Assembly (NCBI GenBank): GCA_035293945.1
Contig: DATGLV010000031.1
Coordinates: 96,629-160,628 of the forward strand
Reading direction: 5' to 3'
Source of the DNA: VAZQ01 sp035293945
GTDB lineage: Bacteria; Pseudomonadota; Alphaproteobacteria; Rhizobiales; Xanthobacteraceae
DNA: 64,000 nt
Shown here: piece after piece, positions 45,148 to 54,360 of the stretch
Layout of the letters: the number at the start of each line of letters is the position of its first letter
How positions within the stretch are numbered: position 1 is the stretch's first letter
The notes under the pieces: generated by a model
Database searches by the model: none
The model's input: only the letters and a program-made list of their open reading frames with translations
Told to the model about the DNA's origin: nothing
Position numbers and translations under genes: made by a program

Positions 45148-45525
45148 CGGGCTTGTTTCGCGCCAACGCCTGGGGCCGGTCGGAGGGTGCGGACGCATTT
45201 GACAGGCCGGGAGCGCATAGCCTGGACGTCTCGGCCTCCATCCCCAAGCGGCGCGAGTCGCGAACAGAGCAGGATTCAGGATGACCCAAGTCGTGCCGGG
45301 AAGAGAATGCAGGTCATGATGTGTCGCAGGGTGTGTCGCAGGGCACCTGGGTTCCGTATGGTGGCAGAGATCGCGCCTGCAAAGCAGCGGCCTCGGTCGC
45401 GTCAGCGCGTGGCCCAGTCGGGAAGGTGTGCCCCTCGGCGGGTACCGCCTGCCCGCCGGCCACTGGTTCCCGGCCTCGAAGCGGTCGGTTGACTTGGGTC
45501 TTGGGCTCCCCGATAAGGGGGCCAC
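45148..45525. other. Gap with a decayed cysteine-cluster gene start
   Basis: About 380 bases between the GT41 gene and tRNA-Arg. It contains a remnant of a CxxCxxCC gene (own entry). The rest shows no gene. Confidence 0.5.
45281..45357 (+). pseudogene. 5' remnant of a CxxCxxCC cysteine-cluster gene
   Basis: From ATG 45281 the frame reads MTQVVPGRECRS then a stop. The bases match the start of the gene at 58188 (MAEVVPGRECRSCMMCCKVL) over GTCGTGCCGGGAAGAGAATG and the following TGATGTG. A few bases around the first CxxC are lost, and the rest of the gene is missing. It is the left-hand partner of the intact copy on the far side of the island. Confidence 0.65.
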
Positions 45526-45602
45526 GCGCCCGTAGCTCAGCTGGATAGAGCACCAGACTACGAATCTGGGGGTCAGGAGTTCGAATCTCTTCGGGCGCGC
45601 CA
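45526..45602 (+). tRNA. tRNA-Arg (anticodon ACG)
   Basis: A complete cloverleaf: acceptor GCGCCCG / CGGGCGC, D-arm beginning GCTCAGCTGGATAGAGC, anticodon stem CCAGA / TCTGG with loop CTACGAA (anticodon ACG), T-loop TTCGAATC, and an encoded CCA at 45600-45602. It reads CGN arginine codons after A-to-I editing. The recombinase pseudogene's reading frame runs into its 3' half, which marks it as the integration site of the adjoining island. Confidence 0.97.
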
Positions 45603-47200
45603 CTTCGGTACAAAACTGGGCACTCCAAACATTGCAGATTTTGCGCTCGACGCAGCGACGAGGGTGCGCAGGAGCGCGCTCTTGGCTCCCATGATGCGAA
45701 TCTCTTTCGCGTCCACTTCGACGCGCTGAGCGAGCGCGCGCAGGTGCTCGCGGCGGTAGCCGCCGCTCTCGGTTCGCATGCCCATGCGGGCGGCCCTGGC
45801 AAAAGTTTTCAGAGCCTGTGGTGTGATGACCGGGCCGGAGCGATTTAACGCCTCCTCGGCCCGCTCTGCGTCAAGGCGGGCTTGATCGCGCGTGGCCTTC
45901 AGCTCGGCGATGCGGTCCTCGAGCATCGGGTCCGCGAGCTCGGCGACGCCGCTCTCGATCGCGTCGTAAAGCCGCTTGAGTCTGGCCTCCGCTTCTGCTG
46001 CGCGTTTGCGCAATTGGGCGATGTGCCCCTCCGACGCTCGGCGCGCTCCTCGCGGCGGTCGAGCACCGCTGAGAGGATTTTCTCCAGCCGTTGCGGCTGT
46101 AGCAGGCGTTGCTCGATGTAGTCGGCCACCAACGTATCGAGCTTCTCCATCGGAACGGTGCGGCCCGGACAGCCGGTCACGCCCTGCCGAGCCTTGGTGC
46201 AGCAGGTGTAGTAGCGGTACCGGCCGCTCTTGCCGGTGCGCAGCGTCATCGCGCCGCCGCAACCGGCGCAAAAGCAGATGCCGGTGAGCAGCGTCGGGCC
46301 ACTGACGACCCGCGGGGCTGTCATCGCCGGGCTGCGGCTCTTGAGCAGCAGCTGGACGGCCGTGAACTCGGCTGGATCGATAAGCGGCGGCACCGCCATC
46401 TCGACCACGTCGGTCTCGGGCTTGCGTTCGCGCGTCTTCCAGAACTTGGTGTTGAATCGGTGGCGGCCGACATAGGTCGTGCGCGTCAGAACCTTGTGGA
46501 CCGCGTCACACCCCAGCGGCCGCCATCCCGGGTGCGGATGCCGGCGCCGTTGAGATGGGTGGCAATCGCCTTGACGCCCATCGGCCCGGTGCTCCTGTTG
46601 CCCTCCCGGGCCAGACGGAAGATCTGGCGCACGGTCTCGGCCTGGATGGGGTCGATCTCAAGCGTCTTCTTGGTCCGGTGCCCGCGCTGCTCCGACGACT
46701 CCACGATCCGATAGCCGATCGGCGCCAGCGAGCCGTTCCAGAAGCCCTGCCGCGCGTTCTCCTTCATGGCCCGCAGCGTTGGCGTTCTCCTTGGACTGGT
46801 ATTCGTCGAACAGCGCCATGATCTGCCGGATCATGTTGCTCATCGGATCGTCGCCGAGCTCCTGGGTGATCGAGACGAGACGGACGCCATTCTTGGCGAG
46901 GCGGCGAACGTAGAACTCGAGCTGGAACTGGTCGCGGAAGAAGCGACTGAAGCTATGGACCAGGATCACGTCGAACGCCGACGGCTTGGCCGTGGCCGCG
47001 TCGATCATGCGCTGGAGTTCGGGGCGCCGATCATCCGTCGCCGAGGCGCCGGGCTCGACGTAGTCGGCGACGATCTCCCACCCCCGCGATGCACAGTAGG
47101 CTTTCGCCTGGCGGCGCTGGTCCGGGATGGAGAGATCGTTGTCGGCCTGCCGACCGGTCGAGACCCGCAGATAGAGAGCCGCGCGAACCGGTGCGGTCAT
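45573..47200 (-). pseudogene. Large serine recombinase, frameshifted
   Basis: Pieces of one large serine integrase/resolvase lie in consecutive order in different frames. The catalytic N-terminus is at 46770-47200 (LYLRVSTGRQADNDLSIPDQ with the nucleophilic serine, FSRFFRDQFQLEFYVRR). The recombinase domain follows at about 46490-46767 (FWNGSLAPIGYRIVESSEQR). The zinc-ribbon region is at about 46060-46480 (ICFCAGCGGAMTLRTGKSGR, then YYTCC). The C-terminal coiled-coil is at 45573-46060. At least three frameshifts separate them, so no full enzyme is made unless they are sequencing errors. The C-terminus reads through the 3' end of tRNA-Arg to a stop at 45573. Confidence 0.85.
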
Positions 47201-47215
47201 GATGCCTTTCCCCCG

Positions 47216-47458
47216 TCAATCTCCTGTCGAGAACAACGCATCGAACAGGTCGCCGAACCAAGCCTCGAACGCGTCGACCTCGGCCTCGGTTACTGGCACA
47301 TCCTCGGGCCAGTCGTCGGTCACCGTCCGGTCGATCGGATGGGCCTTCCTCGATCGCCTGGCCCGGCGCATCGGTCGACGCGCATAGTCTTGCAGATCGT
47401 CGAGTCCGCCGGCCAGTGGGGCCGAGCGCCGTCGCCGCGATTCTTGGGAGCGAGCCAT
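47216..47458 (-). CDS. Small protein upstream of the recombinase
   Basis: An 80-residue protein with an Arg-rich start (MARSQESRRRRSAPLAGGLD) and an acidic C-terminal half (VTDDWPEDVPVTEAEVDAFE, then WFGDLFDALF). It ends 15 bases before the recombinase start and is probably cotranscribed. Small acidic genes in this position accompany serine recombinases on other islands; the role may be regulatory but is unknown. Confidence 0.55.
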   Translation of the reverse strand: MARSQESRRRRSAPLAGGLDDLQDYARRPMRRARRSRKAHPIDRTVTDDWPEDVPVTEAEVDAFEAWFGDLFDALFSTGD

Positions 47459-48209
47459 GGCACGAGTGTGGCACCCGTCACCATTTCGCAGAACGACCGA
47501 AGTCCACGCCGCGCTACGCTGCGATCTCCACTGGCGTCGCCACGGGAGCGACCTCGCTCACGGGAGGCCATGATCGCTTGGAGGCAGAGAGCCGGGCAGC
47601 CGCGAGCCAGTCAAGGCCGCAAGCCGGCGGAGCCGGGCGCGCGTAGCGCGAGTCTTTGACGGGCTTGCGGTTGCCTGGCAACGGCTCGCTCCAAACGATC
47701 ATGGCTCGGCGCAGCTAACGAGCTGCAGGACTCCATGATCTTGCATCGGCTTGCGCAAAATCGCAGGCTGCAGGGCCAAAATGCACCTCGTTGCAAGCTG
47801 CTGATTTTTTTTTCGTCCCTATCCAACCCGACCGGGGCGCACCTCGCGCCTTTTATCCTGCCATAACTCGGTCGGCGATCTGCTCCTCGCCAATCCTACG
47901 CTGCCCTTCGCCGACTTGCGATCAGACAAAATCCGGGCCAAGAGGACCAGAGCTGATTCAGCGCAGGTTTGTTGCCTGCGATGTGCGAAATCGCTTGTGA
48001 TCTGCACGCGCGTCATGCTCGCCAGGTCGACCAAAGTTAGGACACGGGAATTGCGGTGACGGTTCGCGTTCGGTGCAGATCGGATGCGGGAGAAGGACAA
48101 GTCGACGGTTCTCGTGGCGACATGGTGACGTCCGGTTCTGTGAATAACGGACGTCAGAGCAGGGATTACGGTATCAACGCGATTGACCCAAAGCTGCTGC
48201 CCTAAGGCA
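47459..48209. other. Island gap without a confident gene
   Basis: About 750 bases. A 62-codon frame on the minus strand (47514-47702, MIVWSEPLPGNRKPVKDSRY) is the best candidate small gene but has no clear ribosome-binding site or family. The rest, including a T-run at 47806-47814, shows no recognised feature. Confidence 0.4.
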
Positions 48210-49199
48210 TCACTCCGCCTTGATCCCTGCCGCCTTGATAATTGGCCACCACTTCTCGATCTCGGCTTTCTGCATGGCCATCAACGTCTCGGGAGTTTGC
48301 TCGCCGCGCGGCGGAACGCTCACGCCAAGGTCTGCAAGTCGCGAGCGCACGACGGGATCAGCAGTTGCGCTCACGACGGCGGCGTTGACCCTGGCGATGA
48401 TTGCCTTTGGCGTATTTCTGGGGGCAAAAATGGCTCGCCAGAACGAGGTGTAAAATCCGCTTAAACCAGACTCATCAACTGTAGGAATGTCCGGCGCGAC
48501 CGCGAGTCGCCTTTCGGCGGTGATTGCATACGCCTTGATGGTCCCGGAACGAACTTGCGGCAGCGAATTGGCCACACTGTCAAGCATGAAGTCGATTTGT
48601 CCGCCCATCAGGTCTTGCATTGCTGGGCCCAGGCCGCGATAGGGGACGAATTGAAAGCGGGTTCCGGTGGCGGCTTGGAAAAACAGACCGAAAATATGAG
48701 AGGCGCTTCCGACGCCATAGGTGCCAGCCGTAGCCTTGTCCGGGTTCGCCCTCAGCCAAGCAACGAATTCATTCAGGTCATTGGCGGGCAATGATTTCTT
48801 CGCCACGATAATTTGGCTGTTCACCGAAAGCAGAGCGATCGGCGCAAAGTCTCCCGCTACATCGTAGAAGAGATCGTAGATGGCTGAGTTGGCGACGTGG
48901 GTGCCCCAATCGCCTTGGATCAGAGTGTAGCCGTCAGGAGCGGCACGCGCTGCCTTTCCGGCTCCGATGCTCCCGGCGGCCCCTGACAGGTTCTCGATCA
49001 GGATTGGCTGCCCGAGAGAATCCTTCATGCGATCAGCCACGATCCTCATGATCGCATCTGACGGACCACCCGCCGGAAACGGCACAATCATCGTAATCGG
49101 CCGAGTCGGATACCCCTGCGCCACGGACGTTCGAGGGATCGCAGGGGCGACAACAGCTCCCGCCGCCAGGCCAAGGAAGCACCTCCGCGAAAGCCCCAT
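48210..49199 (-). CDS. TctC/Bug-family substrate-binding protein
   Basis: A 329-residue periplasmic protein. The N-terminus SRRCFLGLAAGAVVAPAIP has a twin-Arg-like export signal. YPTRPITMIVPFPAGGPSDA and LIENLSGAAGSIGAGKAARA are hallmarks of the tripartite tricarboxylate transporter receptor family, and FVPYRGLGPAMQDLMGGQID is the later conserved block. These proteins bind carboxylates for TctAB-type permeases; no permease genes are adjacent, which is usual for this expanded family. It is divergent from a LysR gene that probably controls it. Confidence 0.9.
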   Translation of the reverse strand: MGLSRRCFLGLAAGAVVAPAIPRTSVAQGYPTRPITMIVPFPAGGPSDAIMRIVADRMKDSLGQPILIENLSGAAGSIGAGKAARAAPDGYTLIQGDWGTHVANSAIYDLFYDVAGDFAPIALLSVNSQIIVAKKSLPANDLNEFVAWLRANPDKATAGTYGVGSASHIFGLFFQAATGTRFQFVPYRGLGPAMQDLMGGQIDFMLDSVANSLPQVRSGTIKAYAITAERRLAVAPDIPTVDESGLSGFYTSFWRAIFAPRNTPKAIIARVNAAVVSATADPVVRSRLADLGVSVPPRGEQTPETLMAMQKAEIEKWWPIIKAAGIKAE

Positions 49200-49325
49200 G
49201 GTTTTGCTCCCCCAGGGAAATTTCCCAAGCGGAGCCTAGCCCCCGGCCCAAGCACCGTGAAATGTTGAAGTGGCACGAGACTGTTGCGATAATTTCATCA
49301 ATTAAGAGGGTCGACGGAGGATCAG

Positions 49326-50258
49326 ATGGGCGCCTCCCTGCGCGCGATCGACATTTTTGTTGCCGCTGTCGAGATGAAAAGCTTTGCATCAGCCGCACGC
49401 ACTCTGCTGATCGATCCTTCAGCCGTGAGCCGCGCGATAAAAGCTTTGGAAGACGAGCTCGGGGTCGTGCTCTTTGCGCGATCCACGCGCACGCTGACGC
49501 TCACTGATGAAGGCTATCTGTTCTATCGCGACTGCGTTCATATTGTCGACAAGTTGAAAGAGGCAACCGAGAGGTTTCGGGGCAGGAGCGAACTCCCCCA
49601 GGGACGACTCAAGATCGGAATGGGGCCGGCTTTGACCAAGCGAATGTTGCTGAGGGTCTTGCCGCGGTTTCTGAAAGAGCACACGAACGTTGAGGTTGTT
49701 CTCTTCAACGTTGGCGATGTCGCAGACTTTGCGAAAAAGGGCGTCGACGTCTTCATCAAAGGGCATAGCGTACGACAGCGCGGCGGCGAGCATCCCGAAT
49801 TGCAAGGATTGGTCGAGCGCAGATTGTGTCGAGCTCAATACGTTGCATGTGCTTCCCAGGAGTATCTCAAAATTGCCGGCCCTCTCCGAAAGCCGGCGGA
49901 CCTCTTGAAGCATCAGTGCATCGTGCAGCTAACCTCTCAGCATGACGTTCTCGACCAGTGGCATTTTCAATCGCTGAAGTCTCGCGAAAGCGAGAAGGTG
50001 AAAATCATTCCGAGATTATTGGCTCAGGGCAACGATGCCATGCGTGAAGCAGCAGTGGCTGGGTGCGGCATTATCAGAGCGGCTGCGCACCATATCGGCG
50101 ATGAGCTTCGATCGGGCGCGCTCCAACCGATTCTTCCCGAGTGGGAATGTGTGGGCGCACCATTTATCGTTGCAATCTATCGCAAAACACGTCCAATTAG
50201 GCCGCAGGTGAGGGCGTTTGTCCAATTCCTGGCGGAGACACTTCGGCATCGCGAATAA
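49326..50258 (+). CDS. LysR-family transcriptional regulator
   Basis: A 310-residue regulator. The N-terminal winged helix-turn-helix (AIDIFVAAVEMKSFASAART, then SAVSRAIKALEDELGVVLFA) is followed by a LysR effector-binding domain (GRLKIGMGPALTKRMLLRVL). It is divergent from the TctC-type gene with 126 bases between, so the promoter region is shared and the binding protein is its likely target. The ligand is unknown. Confidence 0.9.
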   Translation: MGASLRAIDIFVAAVEMKSFASAARTLLIDPSAVSRAIKALEDELGVVLFARSTRTLTLTDEGYLFYRDCVHIVDKLKEATERFRGRSELPQGRLKIGMGPALTKRMLLRVLPRFLKEHTNVEVVLFNVGDVADFAKKGVDVFIKGHSVRQRGGEHPELQGLVERRLCRAQYVACASQEYLKIAGPLRKPADLLKHQCIVQLTSQHDVLDQWHFQSLKSRESEKVKIIPRLLAQGNDAMREAAVAGCGIIRAAAHHIGDELRSGALQPILPEWECVGAPFIVAIYRKTRPIRPQVRAFVQFLAETLRHRE

Positions 50259-50619
50259 ACTTGAAGAAGGAGAATTCAGCATGAACGGCAAAATGTCCGC
50301 TGGCCCATCACGTCGATCCTTGGATTGAGCGACGGGTCCGCTCTGGAATAGGTGACCGGACCGCGAAATTGGGGCTAAGCGCTGTGCGGCATAGTGCACG
50401 ATCGCAAGCTATCGCAGATTTATCGATTGGAGCGCAGTGTGGGTTGCGGCATCATAGGGGAACCGCGAACGAATATTGCCCCTTCATCGACCGTGGCGCG
50501 CCATTGTGCGATTTTGCACGATTTCGTTGCCTGCCGTTTGCGAATGCCGCATCAAGCCGCCGGAAACCGCAGATGTAACTTGCTGCCCGTCGTCGAGGCG
50601 TCGGCGCTGGCCCGCGCCG
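50259..50619. other. Gap containing the left copy of a repeat
   Basis: About 360 bases between the LysR gene and the HigBA-like pair. It includes the left copy of a ~100-base direct repeat (own entry); no gene is seen. Confidence 0.45.
50474..50578. repeat. Direct repeat, left copy
   Basis: About 100 bases that match 51451-51552. The best part is CTTCATCGACCGTGGCGCGC followed by CA, identical in both (50482-50503 and 51460-51481). A later block around CATCAAGCCGCCGG also matches with changes. A shorter, third copy of that block lies near 53485-53530. Confidence 0.65.
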
Positions 50620-50886
50620 TTACGCTGCTTTTTGGAACTTGATGCCGGGGCGCAGCCCAGCGCGTTCCGCAAGCCGAACGAGCATGCTCAGGCTAAATCG
50701 ATTGATCTTTCCGTTCTTGATCTCGGACACCCGAGCCTGAGTGACACCGAGGCGCTTCGCCGCCTCGATTTGCGTCAGAGCGGATTTGCTCAGCCACTTA
50801 TTGATCCCGGAGAGCAGCTTGGCGCGCATTTCAAGTTCGGCCGCTTCTTCCGCAGGGAACAGATCGTAAAATACTGACTTTGCCAT
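50620..50886 (-). CDS. XRE-family antitoxin (HigA-like)
   Basis: An 88-residue protein with a helix-turn-helix (SALTQIEAAKRLGVTQARVS, then EIKNGKINRFSLSMLVRL). It matches the XRE antitoxins paired with HigB/RelE-type toxins. The ATG at 50886 has AGGTGA upstream and is preferred to a GTG at 50895 overlapping the toxin stop. It follows the toxin gene, the order of HigBA systems. It should neutralise the toxin and repress the operon. Confidence 0.85.
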   Translation of the reverse strand: MAKSVFYDLFPAEEAAELEMRAKLLSGINKWLSKSALTQIEAAKRLGVTQARVSEIKNGKINRFSLSMLVRLAERAGLRPGIKFQKAA

Positions 50887-50891
50887 CGTGG

Positions 50892-51206
50892 TCACCTGAT
50901 CTGTCTGAGCCGTGCCCTGGCGAGATCGATATCCCGCTTGGCTGTTGCTTGTGTCTTTTTCTGGAACGCGTGCAGGACGTGAACAGCATCGCCAATGGTG
51001 GCCAAATAGATGACGCGATAGGCGCCTGATGCTTGACGTATCCTGATCTCGCGAACACCAGAGCCAATAGATGTCATCGGCTTCCAGTCAGACGGTTCTT
51101 CGCCGATCTGAACCTGAAACAATTGATATCCAGCCTCGCGCCGGGCGTCGGCCGGGAATGCGTCAACATCGGATCGGCTGCTGCCATGCCACCGCACCTC
51201 CTTCAT
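50892..51206 (-). CDS. HigB/RelE-like toxin (phage Gp49-like)
   Basis: A 104-residue basic protein: MKEVRWHGSSRSDVDAFPAD, ARREAGYQLFQVQIGEEPSD, then VREIRIRQASGAYRVIYLAT. This is the Gp49/HigB-type fold that cleaves mRNA on the ribosome. The ATG at 51206 begins the family; the longer upstream frame is noise. The antitoxin start lies at the toxin stop, so the two form an operon. Both genes look intact. Confidence 0.85.
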   Translation of the reverse strand: MKEVRWHGSSRSDVDAFPADARREAGYQLFQVQIGEEPSDWKPMTSIGSGVREIRIRQASGAYRVIYLATIGDAVHVLHAFQKKTQATAKRDIDLARARLRQIR

Positions 51207-51450
51207 GATCGAATTATTCCAAAATTGGCATGTTTTGTCAACGTGCTTTCGGATATGTGCTTTTGGCTCCGGCGCCCATACGCGCCTGGTCTGGCGTGAA
51301 GGAAAGGGTTTAGTCGAGAGACAACCAGGGCACCAGCGACCTCGCGAGGAGAGCGGCCCATCAAACGTAGCGCAATATCGTAGTCCGTCGCTTGTTTTCC
51401 GACCCGATCGTTTGGGTGGCCGCTCCATCATAGCGCCATGGCGCATACGT

Positions 51451-51552
51451 AGTGCCCATCTTCATCGACCGTGGCGCGCCACAAAATTTTCCAGACAGCA
51501 TTTCCGACTGGCACGCAAGCGCGGTATCGAGCCGCCGGCAGCCCTATGATCG
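51451..51552. repeat. Direct repeat, right copy
   Basis: The right-hand partner of the repeat at 50474-50578. Together they flank the HigBA-like pair. Confidence 0.6.
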
Positions 51553-51622
51553 CGGCCCGGTCCCGATGCTCTGCTCCGTTGCTCCTTGACGACATGTAGC
51601 CTATGGACTACATAGTTCATCA

Positions 51623-51909
51623 ATGACCGAGGTGCGTCAGACGGAGGAGTTTTCGGGCTGGTTGCACCGTCTCAGGGATGCCAATGCGGTCGCGCGCATT
51701 GTCGGCCGCATTCGCCGCATGGAGATGGGAAATCCGGGCAACACCAGAAGCGTCGGTCAGGGCGTCCTGGAAATGCGCATCGACTATGGGCCAGGATACC
51801 GGATCTACTATGTGCATCGCGGAGCGCAGTGATCCTGTTGTGCGGCGGCGATAAACGGACGCAGCAACAAGACATCAAACGGGCGCAGAAACTGGCGGAG
51901 ACAGTGTGA
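51623..51909 (+). pseudogene. RelE/HigB-like toxin with a one-base frameshift
   Basis: The first 69 codons read MTEVRQTEEFSGWLHRLRDA through DYGPGYRIYYVHRGAQ and then stop at 51830-51832. The rest of the toxin continues in another frame (VILLLCGGDKRTQQQDIKRA, then QKLAETV) to a TGA at 51907-51909. One missing base near 51826 explains the break, so the toxin is probably dead. The normal length would be about 95 residues. Confidence 0.85.
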
Positions 51910-52226
51910 TGGCCAAAACAACACGATTTGATGCCGCCGATTATCTCGACATCGAGGATCGTCAGGTTGCCTATATTGCGGCGGCGCTCGAGTCCGGTGA
52001 TGCAGATTTCGTCCGTGACGCGCTTGGCCTCGTCGCGCGTGCACGAGGCATGGGTGAAATAGCGAAGAAGGCCGGGCTCAATCGCGAGAGCCTCTACAAG
52101 GCGCTGGGGGGCAGCGGTAATCCCGAATTCGGGACGGTCATGCGCATTGTTCGCGCCATGGGTCTGACCCTTTCAGCACGCCCGGCGGCGAGTGGGCCGA
52201 CGTCAAAGCGGCGCCGGGTCGCTTGA
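51909..52226 (+). CDS. HigA-like antitoxin beside the dead toxin
   Basis: A 105-residue protein with a helix-turn-helix (GMGEIAKKAGLNRESLYKAL, then NPEFGTVMRIVRAMGL). It is the usual partner of the RelE-like toxin just upstream, and its ATG overlaps the toxin's original stop. The frame is intact, so it survives as an orphan antitoxin or repressor. A GTG at 51906 is an alternative start. Confidence 0.85.
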   Translation: MAKTTRFDAADYLDIEDRQVAYIAAALESGDADFVRDALGLVARARGMGEIAKKAGLNRESLYKALGGSGNPEFGTVMRIVRAMGLTLSARPAASGPTSKRRRVA

Positions 52227-52639
52227 ACGGCGGCGGGATGGCACGTTCGTAGAGCAAGGCGTAGTGGGCAAACGAGAACGCCCGGCTCCGGCTCGTAGGG
52301 TGTACACGCAACCGCGTCGCCAGGAACAAGCGTGACGTCTCTGCCGAATTGCGATGCGGTAGCTTTGCCTTCGAGATTAACTATCAACCCGACCACACCG
52401 CCGCCATTCGACGCCAGCGCGCGGGTGCGGTCGTAGCGGGCAAGCGAACCCGAGTTCTCGACCATGCCGACGCCCGGCAAGAGCAGGATATTTGCCTCCT
52501 GATGAAATAGACGATCATCGGCCGATAGCGGTTCCAGATCGACCTGGACCAGGCCACGCGCGAACTCCTCGCGCCACGCGTTCTCGTTCCGGTAAGCTAG
52601 AGGTCGAAAATCGGTGGGGACAGCGACGGTGGCAGACAT
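52226..52639 (-). pseudogene. AraC-family regulator, N-terminal fragment
   Basis: The frame from ATG 52639 reads MSATVAVPTDFRPLAYRNEN and contains VDLEPLSADDRLFHQEANIL and VGLIVNLEGKATASQFGRDV, then LVPGDAVAC. This is the cupin-like sensing domain of AraC regulators. The C-terminal DNA-binding domain is missing; similarity ends near 52290, and the sequence then runs into the antitoxin gene. A remnant. Confidence 0.65.
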
Positions 52640-53164
52640 GCAGACGAACACCATTTGCAAGAGCGCCGGCAGCCAAAGCAAGCCGCTTACTAAAGGTGAA
52701 ACAGTCACAACGCGTTTTGGACAATCGGCCAGTTGCAGCAGCGGGAATTGCAGCCGGTGCGCCCACAACCCGTCCCACGGCCATTTTCGCGATACAGCCT
52801 CACTTCGCAAGGTTTTGGCTGCCACTTCTATATGCAAAGACCAAGGGTCGCTAGATTTTGGCTTATAAGGCGTGGCAAGCGCGACCAAGTCCATGGCGCC
52901 TATCCTGCGCCACCTCCGTGGACCGCTGAAGAGACGGACGCTTCGAGGCTGCAGTCAGGCGGGGGCTAGCACCTTTGTCGGCCGCGAACACGATCCGCCC
53001 CGTCGCGGGTGAGCAAGTTCGCCGCGTCGCGACCGGGCTCGTCCTCGAAATACATCCAGGCGAGCGCCTCGCCGATGTGGTCCTTCACGATGAAGCAGGC
53101 GTCCGCAGAACACTTATCGGCTTAATACTGTCAGGAGAGGAGCTACCCGTGGTTTGCGCGGCGT
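52640..53164. other. Island gap with a gene fragment
   Basis: About 525 bases with no complete gene. On the minus strand 52966-53128 encodes a piece reading CFIVKDHIGEALAWMYFEDE, then LLTRDGADRVRG, like a short conserved rhizobial protein. It lacks a start and a normal N-terminus. Nothing else recognised. Confidence 0.4.
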
Positions 53165-53446
53165 TCATAGCTCGTACCCGCGATCCACCCAGTAGAGCCA
53201 ATCGCCGACAGCCTCGCGAGTTTCTTGATCTTTCGACATCGGTTGCAATTGCGCCAAAGGGACAGCAGTGCGCCTGCCGGCGCGCCCACCCCACACAAAC
53301 ATTTCGCTTTCGCATTTCTCTTCCGGCGCCATGCCGAGGACGTCTACTTCCTCTTTGACCTTGAGAACGGAGACGGGCCGCGCGACCCTACAGCCCGCCT
53401 TGAATGGAAATTTCATCCTGCCTGCAAGGTAGTAATACCAGCCCAT
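53165..53446 (-). CDS. Small protein of the 'calcium-binding protein' group
   Basis: A 93-residue soluble protein, MGWYYYLAGRMKFPFKAGCR, with EEVDVLGMAPEEKCESEMFV and a C-terminal REAVGDWLYWVDRGYEL. The WYYYL...FPF...WHYW-type pattern matches a short conserved family that databases often call calcium-binding; the biochemical basis for that name is weak. The frame is complete. Confidence 0.7.
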   Translation of the reverse strand: MGWYYYLAGRMKFPFKAGCRVARPVSVLKVKEEVDVLGMAPEEKCESEMFVWGGRAGRRTAVPLAQLQPMSKDQETREAVGDWLYWVDRGYEL

Positions 53447-53560
53447 CGCAAGCTCGCTGGAGCCTTAAGCATCGACACCGCCGCCGATCGGCGCGCAAGC
53501 GCTGCATCAAGCCGCGGACAGCCGCTCATTGGAACCGCACGATCCAGACCAGCAGCACCG

Positions 53561-53890
53561 CTAGTCCGCAAGCCCCAAGACAAACGCCAATGCAGCATTG
53601 AGCCGGGCCATGTCTTGGTCGCCGAGATGACCAATCTTCCGTCCGATCCGTTCGCGTCTAATGGTGACCGGCTTATCGGCCATTACCTGCGATGTCACGC
53701 GCAATCCATTTTCGGACTTGGGAACAATGGTGACACGAAAATCCGGGGCATCTACCAACTCGGAAGTGAGCCGGCACACCACCACGGAAGCATTCCTTTC
53801 AGGAAAGGCGTCGGTTTGGACAATGACGGCCGGACGGGGCTTGCCGTAGTGGCCCGCGGCGGCGACGGTGACCATGTCACCGCGCCGCAT
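53561..53890 (-). CDS. MazF/PemK-like toxin
   Basis: A 109-residue protein beginning MRRGDMVTVAAAGHYGKPRP, followed by AVIVQTDAF, with VVVCRLTSELVDAPDFRVTI and QVMADKPVTIRRERIGRKIG. This is the MazF/CcdB-like mRNA interferase pattern. Its start overlaps the end of the antitoxin gene (14 bases). Both genes look intact. A TTG at 53899 is an alternative start. Confidence 0.85.
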   Translation of the reverse strand: MRRGDMVTVAAAGHYGKPRPAVIVQTDAFPERNASVVVCRLTSELVDAPDFRVTIVPKSENGLRVTSQVMADKPVTIRRERIGRKIGHLGDQDMARLNAALAFVLGLAD

Positions 53891-54089
53891 CGGCGTCAAA
53901 TTCAGAGACTGATTCGATCCACTTCAGCGCGTCGCACTCGCGATCCGGATCGAGGCCAGCGACCTGTTTCGCAACCCGTCGTCGGACGGCGCGCGACCTA
54001 GGGTCCGCAACGACGAGGCGCAACTCGCGCAGTCCCCTTGCGCGCCGGCGCTCACGCATCATCTTCATTCGGTCGGCTGGCGTCATCAT
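53877..54089 (-). CDS. MazE-like antitoxin (DUF3018)
   Basis: A 70-residue protein, MMTPADRMKMMRERRRARGL, with RELRLVVADPRSRAVRRRVA and an acidic tail (ALKWIESVSEFDADAAR). This is the short DUF3018 antitoxin that goes with MazF-type toxins. ATG 54089 has a GGAGAGG upstream; 54101 is an alternative. It precedes and overlaps the toxin gene. Confidence 0.85.
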   Translation of the reverse strand: MMTPADRMKMMRERRRARGLRELRLVVADPRSRAVRRRVAKQVAGLDPDRECDALKWIESVSEFDADAAR

Positions 54090-54129
54090 GAACCTCTCCA
54101 TTCGTAACGCGTTACGAGCCGAAAGGAAG

Positions 54130-54360
54130 GGTCGGGCTCGCGAAATGCCGAGGTGCCTGCGGACGGTGGGCGGCTTGCCTCGCGGGCTGGGCCTCGATGA
54201 CGAGTATCCATTGATCGCGTGCGATGACCGTCAATAGGATTTGCGCCGCCTTGTCCGGCCGGTGCGCGCCTTGTTCCCAATCGCAAACAGTCCCGAGTGG
54301 CAGGTGAAAGCGTGACGCGAACTGCTCCTGGGTGAGGTTCAGCTACTGTCGCAAGGCGCG
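54130..54360 (-). pseudogene. XRE-type antitoxin remnant (NadS-like)
   Basis: The minus strand reads RALRQ, a stop, then LNLTQEQFASRFHLPLGTVC, DWEQGAHRPDKAAQILLTVI and ARD. This is the helix-turn-helix of NadS/HigA-type antitoxins with an internal TAG near 54343 and no recognisable toxin gene. A decayed module. Confidence 0.7.

Noticed and set aside
43978..45603. Long open frame opposite the GT41 gene
   Set aside because: It is antisense to a clear GT41 protein and begins with the typical read-through of a tRNA 3' end (RPKRFELLTPRFV).
47819..48100. 93-codon minus-strand gene
   Set aside because: No ribosome-binding site, no family pattern, unusual composition.
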